DNA from: Niveibacterium sp. SC-1
Lineage (GTDB): Bacteria > Pseudomonadota > Gammaproteobacteria > Burkholderiales > Rhodocyclaceae
NCBI RefSeq assembly: GCF_038235435.1
Contig: NZ_CP151275.1
Location: forward strand, 4,464,001-4,528,000
Length of the DNA stretch: 64,000 bases
Direction: 5' to 3'
A program made the position numbers and the translations under genes. Shown here one piece after another: positions 52,247 to 61,550 of the stretch (position 1 is its first letter; the number at the start of each line of letters is the position of its first letter). Below the pieces are notes generated by a model. That model saw only the letters and a list, made by a program, of their open reading frames with translations. It made no database searches and had not been told where the DNA came from.

Positions 52247-53863
52247 TCAGCCGCCAACCATCGCCCGCGCCACCGCCTCCGCCACTTCAATCCCGTCCAC
52301 GCCCGCCGACAGAATCCCGCCCGCATAGCCCGCGCCCTCCCCGGCCGGGAAGAGGCCACGCGTGTTGAGGCTTTGGTAGCTGGTGTCGCGTTTGATTCGT
52401 AGGGGGGATGAGGTACGGGTTTCGACGCCGGTCATGACGGCGTCGGCCAGGGCGTAGCCTTTGACCTGGCGTTCGAAGGCGGGGAGCGCCTCGCGCAGGG
52501 TCTGGACGACGAAGTCGGGGAGGCAGAGGGCGAGGTCGGTCCAGGTAACGCCCGGTGTGTAGGAGGGCGCGATGTCGCCTGGACCAGTGGACGGGCGGCC
52601 TGCGAGGAAGTCGCCGACGCGTTGCGCGGGGGCGCGGTATTCGCCGCCGCCGACCTCGAAGGCTTTCGACTCCCAGTAGCGCTGGTACTCGATGCCGGCG
52701 AGCGGGCCGTCCGGGTAGTCCTGCTCCGGCGAGATGCCCACCACGAGGCCGCTATTGGCGTTGCGCTCGTTGCGGGAATACTGGCTCATGCCGTTGGTGA
52801 CGATGCGGTTCGGTTCCGAAGTTGCGGCGACCACAGTGCCGCCGGGGCACATGCAGAAGCTGTAGGCGGAACGACCGTTCTTCGCGTGGTGCACCAGCTT
52901 GTAGTCGGCCGCACCGAGGATGGCGTTGCCGGCAAAGGGCCCGAAGCGCGCACGGTCGATCGCAGACTGCGGATGCTCGATGCGCACGCCTATCGAGAAG
53001 GGCTTGGGCTCGATGAAGACGCCGCGCCCGTGCAGCATCTCGAAGGTATCGCGCGCGCTGTGTCCGACGGCGAGCACGACATGACGGCTCAGGAGTTCCT
53101 CGCCGTTGGCCAGACGCACGCCGCGCACTTGGCGGCCGTTGGCGGTCTCGTCGAGCAGCAGGTCTTCCACGCGCGAGGAGAAGCGGATCTCGCCGCCCAG
53201 TTCGATGATGCGCGCGCGGATCTCCTCCACCATGCCCACGAGCTTGAAGGTACCGATGTGCGGCTTGCTGACGTAGAGGATTTCGTCGGGCGCCCCGGCG
53301 GCCACGAATTCGGTCAGGACCTTGCGGCCGAGATGGCGCGGGTCCTTGATCTGGCTGTAGAGCTTGCCGTCGGAGAAGGTGCCGGCGCCGCCTTCGCCGA
53401 ACTGGACGTTCGATTCGGGATTGAGCACGGACTTGCGCCACAGGCCCCAGGTGTCTTGCGTGCGTTCGCGCACCGCCTTGCCGCGCTCCAGCACAATCGG
53501 GCGAAAGCCCATCTGCGCCAGCACCAGGGCCGCGAAGATGCCGCAGGGGCCGAAGCCGATCACCAGCGGGCGCTCCTTCAAATCGGCCGGCGCCTGGGCG
53601 ACGAACTTGTATTCGGTGTCGGGCGTGGGACCGACGTCCTTCTCGCCGGCGAAGCGCGCGAGTACGGCCGCTTCGTCGGCGACTGCCACGTCGACCGAAT
53701 AGATCAGCATGATCGCCGTCTTCTTGCGCGCGTCGTAGCCGCGGCGGGCGATGCTGTGGCTCAGCAGTTCGCGCTCGGGGATGCCCAGGCGCTTGAGGAT
53801 GGCGGCGCGCAGGGCCTCTTCGGGGTGTTCGAGCGGGAGACGGAGTTCGGTGATTCGCAGCAT
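52247..53863 (-). CDS. FAD-dependent oxidoreductase (COG2509-like)
   Basis: This 538-residue protein has a ~95-residue N-terminal domain, then the dinucleotide-binding VIGFGPCGIFAALVLAQMG with an acidic end to strand two, FGEGGAGTFSDGKLYSQ, HVVLAVGHSARDTF, and the C-terminal FAD-binding GLFPAGEGAGYAGGILSAGVDG. This pattern belongs to a widespread group of uncharacterised FAD-dependent dehydrogenases of about 540 residues. Substrate and partner are unknown, and no redox or iron-sulfur motif is seen beyond scattered cysteines. It is not linked to the T6SS genes, from which it is convergent with a 187-bp gap. Confidence 0.9.
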   Translation of the reverse strand: MLRITELRLPLEHPEEALRAAILKRLGIPERELLSHSIARRGYDARKKTAIMLIYSVDVAVADEAAVLARFAGEKDVGPTPDTEYKFVAQAPADLKERPLVIGFGPCGIFAALVLAQMGFRPIVLERGKAVRERTQDTWGLWRKSVLNPESNVQFGEGGAGTFSDGKLYSQIKDPRHLGRKVLTEFVAAGAPDEILYVSKPHIGTFKLVGMVEEIRARIIELGGEIRFSSRVEDLLLDETANGRQVRGVRLANGEELLSRHVVLAVGHSARDTFEMLHGRGVFIEPKPFSIGVRIEHPQSAIDRARFGPFAGNAILGAADYKLVHHAKNGRSAYSFCMCPGGTVVAATSEPNRIVTNGMSQYSRNERNANSGLVVGISPEQDYPDGPLAGIEYQRYWESKAFEVGGGEYRAPAQRVGDFLAGRPSTGPGDIAPSYTPGVTWTDLALCLPDFVVQTLREALPAFERQVKGYALADAVMTGVETRTSSPLRIKRDTSYQSLNTRGLFPAGEGAGYAGGILSAGVDGIEVAEAVARAMVGG

Positions 53864-53980
53864 GGCGGGGTGCGGCCAATGCAGGCCCGGCTTCGCAAAA
53901 CGCGCATTCTACCCGGCCGCCCCGCCCGGCCTTCGCGCCCTGCGGCGCGGGATCTGAGCCCGCTCAAGGCCGCTGCGGAC

Positions 53981-54460
53981 TCAGCTCACGCCCAGGCGCC
54001 GATCGGTGCACTCAAAGAGGATGTCGGGCACCCCTTCCTCGTTGTCCGAGCCGTCGCCATACGCAATCGCCTCGAAGCCGTGGCGCCGGTAGAAGTTGGC
54101 CGCACGGGTGTTGGCGCGAAAGGTGTAGAGCCGCTGAGGGAACGGCAGGCGCGTCATCGCGTCACGCAGCAGCAGGCCGCCCACGCCGCGCCCCTCCTCG
54201 CCCGGGCGCAGGTAGAGCTGGTCAATCCAGCCGCAGCCCTGGCGGGTATCGACCGCGCACATCCCGAGGAGGCTCGCGCCCTCCTCCGCCACCGTCACCC
54301 TGCCCAGTGGCACGAGGTGCAGGGCGATCCAGGCGCGCACTTCGTCTTCGCTGTGCTTGAGCGGTGCGTAGGCCATCCGCGCGCGCGCCGCGAGGAAGAT
54401 GTCTGCCACCTGGACCGCATCGGCGCGGAGGGCGGGCCGGATCACGGGCTTGGTGCGCAT
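53981..54460 (-). CDS. GNAT family N-acetyltransferase
   Basis: The product has 159 residues. It contains a GNAT core: IRPALRADAVQVADIF, strand LLGMCAVD, IDQLYLRPGEEGRGVGGLLL with the acetyl-CoA pyrophosphate loop (R/Q-x-x-G-x-G/A type), and ANFYRRHGFEAI. The acceptor substrate is not evident. It begins 5 bp after the lipoprotein gene's stop and is the last gene of a four-gene minus-strand operon starting with the SYLF gene. Confidence 0.92.
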   Translation of the reverse strand: MRTKPVIRPALRADAVQVADIFLAARARMAYAPLKHSEDEVRAWIALHLVPLGRVTVAEEGASLLGMCAVDTRQGCGWIDQLYLRPGEEGRGVGGLLLRDAMTRLPFPQRLYTFRANTRAANFYRRHGFEAIAYGDGSDNEEGVPDILFECTDRRLGVS

Positions 54461-54465
54461 GGCCG

Positions 54466-55074
54466 CTAGATCTTGCCGTCGGCCTTGAGCTTCTCGATCA
54501 GGGCCTTGGCAAGCTCGTCGGTGAGCTTGCTCACCTGTTGCGGATCTACCGCTTCCGACACGGCCGACCAGGCAGCCTTCTGTTGCGCGGCATCCCAGAG
54601 CGTGCTCTCCAGGGTGAGCACGTCGTACTGGCTCACGGTCGGCGGGGTGCTCGCCCAGGCGCCCCCGTAAAAGCGATAGAAGCCCACGCCGTAGGCGGGC
54701 GGCATCGCCATGCCGGGCGTGACTTCCGTCTTTTGCTCCACCCGCTGCAGGCGGGTGACCATCACGGCGTCGGCACCGCTTTGCTGGACCGCCTCCGTGA
54801 TGCGGGCTCCGGGGACCTGGCCGCCCTCTGGAATCAGCGTGTAGGCGGGCACCGCCTGCACGCCCGCCGTCTGCAGCGCGCGCGCAAAACTGTCCTCGAA
54901 GACGCGCCGATTGGTGTCGTTGGCGCTGATACCCAGTACCAGGATCTTGCGGTAACGGACGCTCGCAAAGGCCGGATCCGACCAGGCATCCTTGACCGAC
55001 ACCGAGGCGCAGGCCCCGACGCAGAGAAGCAAAAGGCTGGCGAAAAGGGCCACAGCGTGACGGGGAAAGCTCAT
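54466..55074 (-). CDS. Putative lipoprotein, unknown function
   Basis: The product has 202 residues from ATG 55074. The signal LFASLLLLCVGACAS carries a lipobox. The mature part (KILVLGISANDTNRRVFEDSFARAL, GADAVMVTRLQRVEQKTEV) has alternating strands and helices with an NxxR segment. I do not recognise a precise family; similar proteins are annotated as hypothetical lipoproteins. It is 13 bp downstream of the HAD gene and 5 bp upstream of the GNAT gene in the same operon, so an envelope role is likely. Confidence 0.85.
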   Translation of the reverse strand: MSFPRHAVALFASLLLLCVGACASVSVKDAWSDPAFASVRYRKILVLGISANDTNRRVFEDSFARALQTAGVQAVPAYTLIPEGGQVPGARITEAVQQSGADAVMVTRLQRVEQKTEVTPGMAMPPAYGVGFYRFYGGAWASTPPTVSQYDVLTLESTLWDAAQQKAAWSAVSEAVDPQQVSKLTDELAKALIEKLKADGKI

Positions 55075-55087
55075 GGCAACTCCCGAC

Positions 55088-56161
55088 TCATTGCGCAGCC
55101 GGATCGGCAGGCAGCGGCTCGAAGGCGAACACCCGCGACCAGTCGCGGGCGATGTCGACCACCGGCCAGGCCCGCAGGCCCGCCTCCAGCAGCGCGCGGT
55201 CCAGGCGACCGACCTTGGTGTCGCGGTCATAGGCCCACTCGCGCACGGCGTCAGTGTGGTGGACCAACAGCGACAGGTGCGGACCCAGGCTGCTGCCCAC
55301 CCATTGCAGCATCGCGAGATCGGCGTCGGCATTGCCCACGACCATGACCGGGCGACGGCCGATGGCCTTGTAGATCGTTGCCGCCTTCACGCCAGGCCCG
55401 ACCTCGTAGCGCAGGCCCTTGCGACGCACGAGTTCGGCGCGGCCGTCTTCGGTCAGCACGAAGTCCAGGTCCGCCGTGGGTCCGATCACCTGCTCGCGCG
55501 GCACCCCATACATGCTCTCGCTCAGCACGCGCAGAAACTCAATGCTGCCGGCCGAGACGATGTAGACCCGGAAGCCCTTGGCACGCAGGTAGTCCATCAG
55601 CTCGCGCATCGGCTGGTAGGCGAGTTCAGTATAGGGGCGGCTGAAGCGCGGGTCGCGGGCTACGGCCAGCCAGTCGGTCGCCTTGGAGCTGAATTGCTCG
55701 ACCGTCATGCCCGCGTGCGTCTCACTCATCAGGCCGGACCAGCCGGTCGGGCCGTTGTCGAGCAGGGCGTCGGTATCGCCCTCCAGCACCGCCTTGAAAG
55801 GCTGGCGCGTTTGCCACTGCGGGTTCTCCGCGGCCATGGTGCGCACGCGGTCTATCGCATAGGCAAGCTGCAGGTACAGCGGCTGTTCCGGACAGAGCGT
55901 GCCGTCGTGGTCGAAGACTGCCACCCGCTCCACGGCGGGGATGAAATCCAGCGAGGCAGGATCACTCGCGTTGTCGATGAAATGCAGGATGGCCTCGCGC
56001 GTGGGGCCGTCGCGCCAGGACGGCAACACGCGCGGGACATCCGCTGCCGCGGGAGTGGGCAACGCCAGGCAGAGCGCCAGCAGCGCCAGGCCGTTCAGCA
56101 CGACACGGCGCGCCCACAGGCTCGACCGTGTCGCCAGCAAAGCAGCGCTGCGCTCACCCAT
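55088..56161 (-). CDS. Exported HAD-superfamily phosphatase
   Basis: The 357-residue product has an N-terminal hydrophobic segment ending PTPAAAD, a signal peptide, so it acts outside the cytoplasm. HAD motif I is FDHDGTL (about residue 84), motif II is VYIVSAGS, the conserved lysine is in GPGVKAATI, and motif IV is VVGNADADLAM. The cap region between motifs I and II is about 120 residues, as in phosphoserine-phosphatase-like HADs. The substrate is unknown. It lies between the SYLF and lipoprotein genes, 15 and 13 bp away, in one operon. Confidence 0.9.
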   Translation of the reverse strand: MGERSAALLATRSSLWARRVVLNGLALLALCLALPTPAAADVPRVLPSWRDGPTREAILHFIDNASDPASLDFIPAVERVAVFDHDGTLCPEQPLYLQLAYAIDRVRTMAAENPQWQTRQPFKAVLEGDTDALLDNGPTGWSGLMSETHAGMTVEQFSSKATDWLAVARDPRFSRPYTELAYQPMRELMDYLRAKGFRVYIVSAGSIEFLRVLSESMYGVPREQVIGPTADLDFVLTEDGRAELVRRKGLRYEVGPGVKAATIYKAIGRRPVMVVGNADADLAMLQWVGSSLGPHLSLLVHHTDAVREWAYDRDTKVGRLDRALLEAGLRAWPVVDIARDWSRVFAFEPLPADPAAQ

Positions 56162-56176
56162 GCAGCATCCTCACGC

Positions 56177-56743
56177 TCATTGGTTCAGATCCTTGTCCTT
56201 CCAGTACTTGCGCCCGCCCAGCGAACCACCCGCGCTCAGCCCCGTCTTGGTCATCGGATAGAAGGTCATCGTGTCAGACAGGTTGCCGCCCTTCTCGGCT
56301 GTGCCGCCGCTGCCGTCGGCCGCCGCCGAAGCCCCACCCGTCGCGGTGGCCTCCCAGCCCGATTCGATGAACTTATGCATCGCCTCGGCCTTGTGGAAGA
56401 CGATGACTTCACGATAGTCCTTGATCCCCAGCTCGACGCCGGCGGAGGCCTGAGCCATCGCCATATAGGTGTCCTTGCCGGCGGCCTTGTCATGCACCAG
56501 GCCCTTGCCGCCAGCGCCACCCACGATCAGGGTCACGCCGAAGCTGGAAAAACAAGCGTAGCCGGGCGCCTTGGCCACGACCGATTTGAGTTTGGGTTTG
56601 GCCTTGTAAAGCGTGGCCAGGGCACCGTCGCACATCTTGCGGATCTCAGTCCGCTCGGCGGCCGGGTCAGCCGCAGCAACAGTTTGGGAAAAGCCAGCAG
56701 CCAGCACGAGACCCGCAAGCAAAGCCAGGGACTTCGAATTCAT
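56177..56743 (-). CDS. Ysc84/SYLF-domain lipid-binding protein
   Basis: The product has 188 residues from ATG 56743, chosen because AGGAGAG lies 8 nt upstream; an in-frame ATG at 56779 is less likely. A cleavable signal (ALLAGLVLAAGFSQTVAAAD) is followed by a SYLF domain: KAPGYACFSSFGVTLIVGGAGGKGLVHD, MAMAQASAGVELGIKDYREVIVF. SYLF proteins bind phospholipids. It is the first gene of the minus-strand operon with HAD phosphatase, lipoprotein and GNAT genes, suggesting an envelope stress or remodelling unit. It is divergent from xdhA. Confidence 0.92.
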   Translation of the reverse strand: MNSKSLALLAGLVLAAGFSQTVAAADPAAERTEIRKMCDGALATLYKAKPKLKSVVAKAPGYACFSSFGVTLIVGGAGGKGLVHDKAAGKDTYMAMAQASAGVELGIKDYREVIVFHKAEAMHKFIESGWEATATGGASAAADGSGGTAEKGGNLSDTMTFYPMTKTGLSAGGSLGGRKYWKDKDLNQ

Positions 56744-56954
56744 GGTGACGCTCTCCTTTGTTTGGGTAGGCCGAAGCATCGGCTACCCATGTGACACGCT
56801 GTCGCGCCAACAGTTGCGTCGGCGCCGTTTCCCGGCGTCGCACCGACATATCGCGGCGCGCGAATACGCCTTATCCCGGCGTGCCCAGCGGCACGGCCAC
56901 GCGGCCGTGCTAGCTTGAAGACATGCCGTACAACATTGTCAGGCCCGCGACGCC

Positions 56955-58412
56955 ATGAGTTCCCGCCCCATCCAGTTCCACTTCCGCGACCGTATCGTCA
57001 GCGTCGCGGACGTATCACCGACTCGTACCCTACTCCAATGGCTGCGCGAGGACTGTCGCGCCACCGGCACAAAGGAAGGCTGCAACGAAGGCGATTGCGG
57101 CGCCTGCACCGTGGTCATCGGCGAGCGCGACGACGCGGCCCCCGATGGCCTGCGCCTTTCTGCCGTCAACGCCTGCATCCAGTTTTTGCCGACACTCGAC
57201 GGCAAGGCGCTCTTCACTGTCGAGGACCTCGCCCAGGGCGAGACCCTGCATCCGGTACAGCAGGCGATGGTGGACTGCCACGGCTCGCAGTGCGGTTTCT
57301 GCACGCCGGGCATCGTGATGAGCCTGTGGGCCGACTACGAGGCCAGGCCTGAAAGTCCCAGCCATGCGGAGACCGCCCAGGTGCTCTCGGGCAACCTCTG
57401 CCGCTGTACCGGTTACCGCCCCATCCTCGATGCCGCCGCCCAGGCGCGCGAGCTGCCGCGGGTCAGCCTCGAGCGCGTACCGATCCGCGCCGCGCTCGAC
57501 ACACTGGCCGCCGCACCGATGCTGGACTACCGCGTGGGTACCCAACGCTTCCGCGCCCCGCGCAGCGTCGCCGAGCTGTGCGAGGCCCTCGCCGCGACGC
57601 CGCAGGCGCGGCTGCTCGCCGGCTCCACCGACGTGGGCCTGTGGGTCACCAAGCAGATGCGCACCCTGGACGACCTCATCTATCTGGGCGGCGTCGCCGA
57701 CCTGAAGACCATCCGCGAGGAGGACGGCGTGCTCGTCATCGGCGCCGGCGCCACACTCAACGAAGCCTTCGCCGCGCTGGGTGCACAACGACCCGAATGG
57801 CGCGAACTCGCCGAGCGCTTCGCCTCGATACCCATCCGCAACGCCGGCACTTTAGGGGGCAACGTCGCCAACGGCTCGCCGATCGGCGACTCCATGCCCG
57901 GCCTGATCGCGCTAGGCGCGCAGGTGCGCCTGCAGAGCCAGGCCGGCGTGCGCGAACTGCCGCTGGAAGACTTCTACCTCGCCTACCAGAAGACGGCGCT
58001 CCAGCCGGGTGAATTCGTCGCCGCCCTGCTCGTGCCCCGCGGCACGGCGCGCTTCCGCACCTGGAAGCTCTCCAAGCGCATCGACCAGGACATCTCCGCG
58101 GTCTGCGCCGCCTTTGCCCTGCAACTTGACGGCACACGCATCGCCTCGGCGCGCATCGCCTTCGGCGGCATGGCTGCGACGCCACGACGCGCCCTCGCCT
58201 GCGAAGCGGCGCTGCTTGGCAAGGAGTGGGATCGCAGCACGCTCGCGCTCGCGCAGGCCGCGCTGGACACGGACTACTCGCCGCTGAGCGACATGCGCGC
58301 CACGGACGCCTACCGCCGCCAGAGCGCGCGCAACCTGCTCGCGCGCCTGTGGCTGGAAACCGGGATCGATGCGCCGCAGGCGCCGGTCCGCATCGCGGAG
58401 GTCTCGGCATGA
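56955..58412 (+). CDS. xdhA: Xanthine dehydrogenase small subunit (2Fe-2S and FAD domains)
   Basis: The 485-residue product has an N-terminal plant-type 2Fe-2S domain (C43, C48, C51, C74), a second helical 2Fe-2S domain (C113, C116, C149, C151 in SQCGFCTPG and NLCRCTGYRP), and a FAD-binding domain with RLLAGSTDVGLWVTKQ, IPIRNAGTLGGNVANGSPIGD. XdhA passes electrons from the molybdenum centre in XdhB to FAD and NAD+ during oxidation of hypoxanthine and xanthine to urate. Its stop overlaps the xdhB start (ATGA). Confidence 0.96.
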   Translation: MSSRPIQFHFRDRIVSVADVSPTRTLLQWLREDCRATGTKEGCNEGDCGACTVVIGERDDAAPDGLRLSAVNACIQFLPTLDGKALFTVEDLAQGETLHPVQQAMVDCHGSQCGFCTPGIVMSLWADYEARPESPSHAETAQVLSGNLCRCTGYRPILDAAAQARELPRVSLERVPIRAALDTLAAAPMLDYRVGTQRFRAPRSVAELCEALAATPQARLLAGSTDVGLWVTKQMRTLDDLIYLGGVADLKTIREEDGVLVIGAGATLNEAFAALGAQRPEWRELAERFASIPIRNAGTLGGNVANGSPIGDSMPGLIALGAQVRLQSQAGVRELPLEDFYLAYQKTALQPGEFVAALLVPRGTARFRTWKLSKRIDQDISAVCAAFALQLDGTRIASARIAFGGMAATPRRALACEAALLGKEWDRSTLALAQAALDTDYSPLSDMRATDAYRRQSARNLLARLWLETGIDAPQAPVRIAEVSA

Positions 58413-60700
58413 AACGCGAACTCCCGCAGACCACCATCGGTGCCAGCATCCCGCACGAAAGCGCGCCCCTGCATGTGAGCGGGCGCGCCACCTACGTCGA
58501 CGACATTGCCGAACTGGCCGGCACCCTGCATGCGGCCTACGGGCTCTCGACCTGTGTGCACGGCCATGTGCGCAGCATGGATCTGGCCGCGGTGCGCGCG
58601 CAGCCCGGCGTGGTGGCGGTGATCACCGCGGCCGATGTGCCGGGCGACAACAACGTCGCCCCCGGCCTGCACGATGAGCCGATCTTCGCCAGCGAGCGGG
58701 TGCAGTTCTACGGCCAGCCGCTCTTCCTCGTGATCGCGGAAAACCGTGAACTCGCCCGGCGCGCCACCCGGCTCGCCAAGATCGAGTACGACCCGTTGCC
58801 CGCGCTCATGGATGTGCGCAGCGCCGCCGACGCGGAGCACTACGTGCTGCCGCCGGTGCATGTCGCGCGGGGCGACGCGGACACCGCGCTCGCTGGCGCA
58901 GCATATCGGCTCGCCGGCGAAACCACGCTGGGCGGGCAGGAGCACTTCTACCTCGAAGGCCAGATCAGCTACGCAATCCCGCGCGAGCAGGACACGCTCC
59001 ATGTGCACTGCTCCACCCAGCACCCGACCGAGATGCAGCACCTGGTCGCGCATGCGCTGGGCTGGCATTCGCACCAGGTGAGCGTGGAATGCCGGCGCAT
59101 GGGCGGCGGCTTCGGTGGCAAGGAATCGCAGAGCGCGCAGCACGCCTGCGCCGCGGCCGTGGCGGCCCACCACACGGGCCGCCCGGTCAAGCTGCGCCTG
59201 GATCGCGACGACGACATGGCGATCACCGGCAAGCGTCACGACTTCCACATCCGCTGGGACGTGGGCTTCGACGACCAGGGCGTGATCGCCGGCCTCAAGC
59301 TTGACCTCGCCTCGCGCTGCGGTTTCTCCGCCGATCTCTCCGGCCCGGTGAACGACCGCGCGATCTTCCATTCCGACAACGCCTATTACCTGGACGCCGT
59401 CGCGATCCGCAGCCTGCGTGCCAAGACCCACACGGTGTCCAACACCGCCTTCCGCGGCTTCGGCGGCCCGCAGGGCGTGTTCGCGATCGAGTACGTGATC
59501 GACGAGATCGCGCGCCACCTCAAGCTCGACCCGCTCACGGTGCGGCGCGCCAATTTCTATGGCATAGCCACACGCAACACCACCCACTACGGCAGCGTGA
59601 TCGAGGACAACGTCATCCACGCGCTGGTCGACCAGCTCGCCACCGACTGCGACTACGCGAAGCGTCGCGAGGCGATCGCCGCCTTCAACGCTAGCAGCCC
59701 AGTGCTCAAGCGCGGCCTCGCGCTCACGCCGGTGAAGTTCGGCATCTCCTTCACCGCCACGCTCTTCAACCAGGCCGGCGCGCTGGTGCATGTCTATACC
59801 GACGGCAGCGTGCTGGTGAGCCACGGTGGCACCGAGATGGGCCAGGGCCTCTACACCAAGGTGAGGCAGATCGTCGCGCATGAATTCGGGCTGCCGATCG
59901 AGGCGGTGCGCATCACTGCCACCGACACCAGCCGCGTGCCCAACACCTCGGCCACGGCGGCATCGAGCGGCACGGATCTGAACGGCAAGGCCGCGCAGCA
60001 AGCCGCGCAGGAAATCCGCGCGCGCATCGCCGCCTTCATCGCCGAGCAGGAGAAGGTCGCCCCGGAAAGCGTGCGCTTCGAGGACGGCCATGTGAGCGCC
60101 GGCAGCAACACCCAGCGCTTCGCCGACGTGTGCTTCGCCGCCTACCGGGCGCGGATCAAGCTCTGGGAAAGCGGCTTCTACCGCACCCCCAAGATCCACT
60201 ACGACGCCAAGACCATGAAGGGCACGCCCTTCTTCTACTTCGCCTACGGCGCCGCCTGTACCGAAGTGGTGATCGACACCCTCACCGGCGAGCACCGCAT
60301 CCTGCGCGCCGACATCCTTCACGACGCCGGCCGCAGCATCAACCCGGCGATCGATATCGGGCAGATCGAAGGCGGCTACCTGCAGGGCGTCGGCTGGCTC
60401 ACCAGCGAGGAGCTCTGGTGGCGCGCGGACGGCAAGCTGATGACGCACGCGCCCTCCACCTACAAGATCCCCGCAGCCTCCGACTGCCCGCCGATCTTCA
60501 ATGTGAAGCTGTTCGAGAACGACAACGCGGAAGACACGATCCATCGCTCCAAGGCGGTGGGCGAGCCGCCGCTGATGCTGGGGATCTCGGCGTTCTTTGC
60601 GTTGAGGGACGCCTGTGCGGCGGTAGGTATTGAAAGGCCGGCTTTGGTCGCGCCGGCGACGCCGGAGGCGGTGTTGAGGGCGATTGGAGGATTGGCGTAA
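58409..60700 (+). CDS. xdhB: Xanthine dehydrogenase large (molybdenum) subunit
   Basis: The product has 763 residues from ATG 58409, overlapping xdhA by 4 bp. Family signatures: GRATYVDDIAE, GQEHFYLEGQ, MGGGFGGKESQ (molybdopterin loop), FRGFGGPQG containing the substrate-positioning Arg region, and GGTEMGQGLYTKV. The C-terminal VGEPPLMLG holds the active-site Glu that starts catalysis. It oxidises hypoxanthine/xanthine at the Mo cofactor. Downstream, an 850-bp repeat region separates it from xdhC. Confidence 0.97.
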   Translation: MKRELPQTTIGASIPHESAPLHVSGRATYVDDIAELAGTLHAAYGLSTCVHGHVRSMDLAAVRAQPGVVAVITAADVPGDNNVAPGLHDEPIFASERVQFYGQPLFLVIAENRELARRATRLAKIEYDPLPALMDVRSAADAEHYVLPPVHVARGDADTALAGAAYRLAGETTLGGQEHFYLEGQISYAIPREQDTLHVHCSTQHPTEMQHLVAHALGWHSHQVSVECRRMGGGFGGKESQSAQHACAAAVAAHHTGRPVKLRLDRDDDMAITGKRHDFHIRWDVGFDDQGVIAGLKLDLASRCGFSADLSGPVNDRAIFHSDNAYYLDAVAIRSLRAKTHTVSNTAFRGFGGPQGVFAIEYVIDEIARHLKLDPLTVRRANFYGIATRNTTHYGSVIEDNVIHALVDQLATDCDYAKRREAIAAFNASSPVLKRGLALTPVKFGISFTATLFNQAGALVHVYTDGSVLVSHGGTEMGQGLYTKVRQIVAHEFGLPIEAVRITATDTSRVPNTSATAASSGTDLNGKAAQQAAQEIRARIAAFIAEQEKVAPESVRFEDGHVSAGSNTQRFADVCFAAYRARIKLWESGFYRTPKIHYDAKTMKGTPFFYFAYGAACTEVVIDTLTGEHRILRADILHDAGRSINPAIDIGQIEGGYLQGVGWLTSEELWWRADGKLMTHAPSTYKIPAASDCPPIFNVKLFENDNAEDTIHRSKAVGEPPLMLGISAFFALRDACAAVGIERPALVAPATPEAVLRAIGGLA

Positions 60701-61550
60701 TGGCAGCGCCAACCTGTGCCCCAGCGCCGTCCGCTTCTGACGTTGGTTTGCGCTTCGTTCAACGTGCATTGGCCGGGTTCCGCCCCGGCGGGCGGGTTAC
60801 TTTCTTTGCTCGCGCTAAAGAAAGTAACCAAAGAAAGCGCGCCCCGCTGTGTCGCCGCGCTACGCGCGGTCCCCTGCGCTACTCGTCTGGCCGGGTGGCT
60901 GCGCAACTCGCCCTTTTGGCGCTACGCGCCAACGGAGCTCGGACAGTGCTCGCCACCGCGCTTCGCGCGGAGCCCGGCCAGACTGCGTTGCTCGGCGACA
61001 CAGAGGGGAATGAACGGCGTCTCGGCTCGATCGCTGAGAACGGCCAGACAACACAACTCGCAGCTCGGGTTTTCGTAGGGCGCCATGAGCGCAGCGAATC
61101 GCGCCGTCATGGGTTTGCTCCATTGCACCATCTCCATCGTCCGGCGCAATGCGCTGCGCTTATTGCGCCCTACTGTTGCCGCTCCAGTGACCCTCCCCCT
61201 GCCCGAAACGCTCAACCGTTCCGCGGCGACGCCTTTGACTCACCCTCCCCTCTGAACGCGCCGAGCAGCACAGGAAGCCAGAGGTACCGGCGAAGCCGGC
61301 GCGAGCACTGTCCGAGCTCCGTTCGTTCGCGGCTTCATCGCGAACGAAAAGGGCGAGTTGCGCAGCGCTCTGACTTCCGAGCAGCGCAGGGCACCACGCG
61401 TAGCGTGGCGCGGACAGCGGGGTCGCCTTTCTTTGCTTACTTTCTTTGGCGAAGCAAAGAAAGTAAGACGCCCGCCGGGGGCGGGACCCCGGCCAATTCA
61501 CGCCTGACGAAGGCACCCAGCAGGCACGCGCAGCCACTTGGGGCAGCGGC
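60701..61550. repeat. Two inverted copies of a ~250-bp hairpin-rich repeat between xdhB and xdhC
   Basis: About 60764-61010 matches the reverse complement of about 61250-61502. The outer ~70 bp of each arm (GGCCGGG, CCCCGGCGGGCG, then TACTTTCTTTG and AAAGAAAGTAA tracts) are most alike. Further in, conserved blocks (for example GCGCAACTCGCCCTTTT and GGAGCTCGGACAGTGCTCG) alternate with variable hairpins at the same place in both copies: 60855-60869 versus 61395-61409, 60918-60930 versus 61324-61346, and 60956-60970 versus 61287-61299. ORFs here are arginine-rich and not credible. The region between the copies (about 61011-61249) has no gene I can support. Confidence 0.85.
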
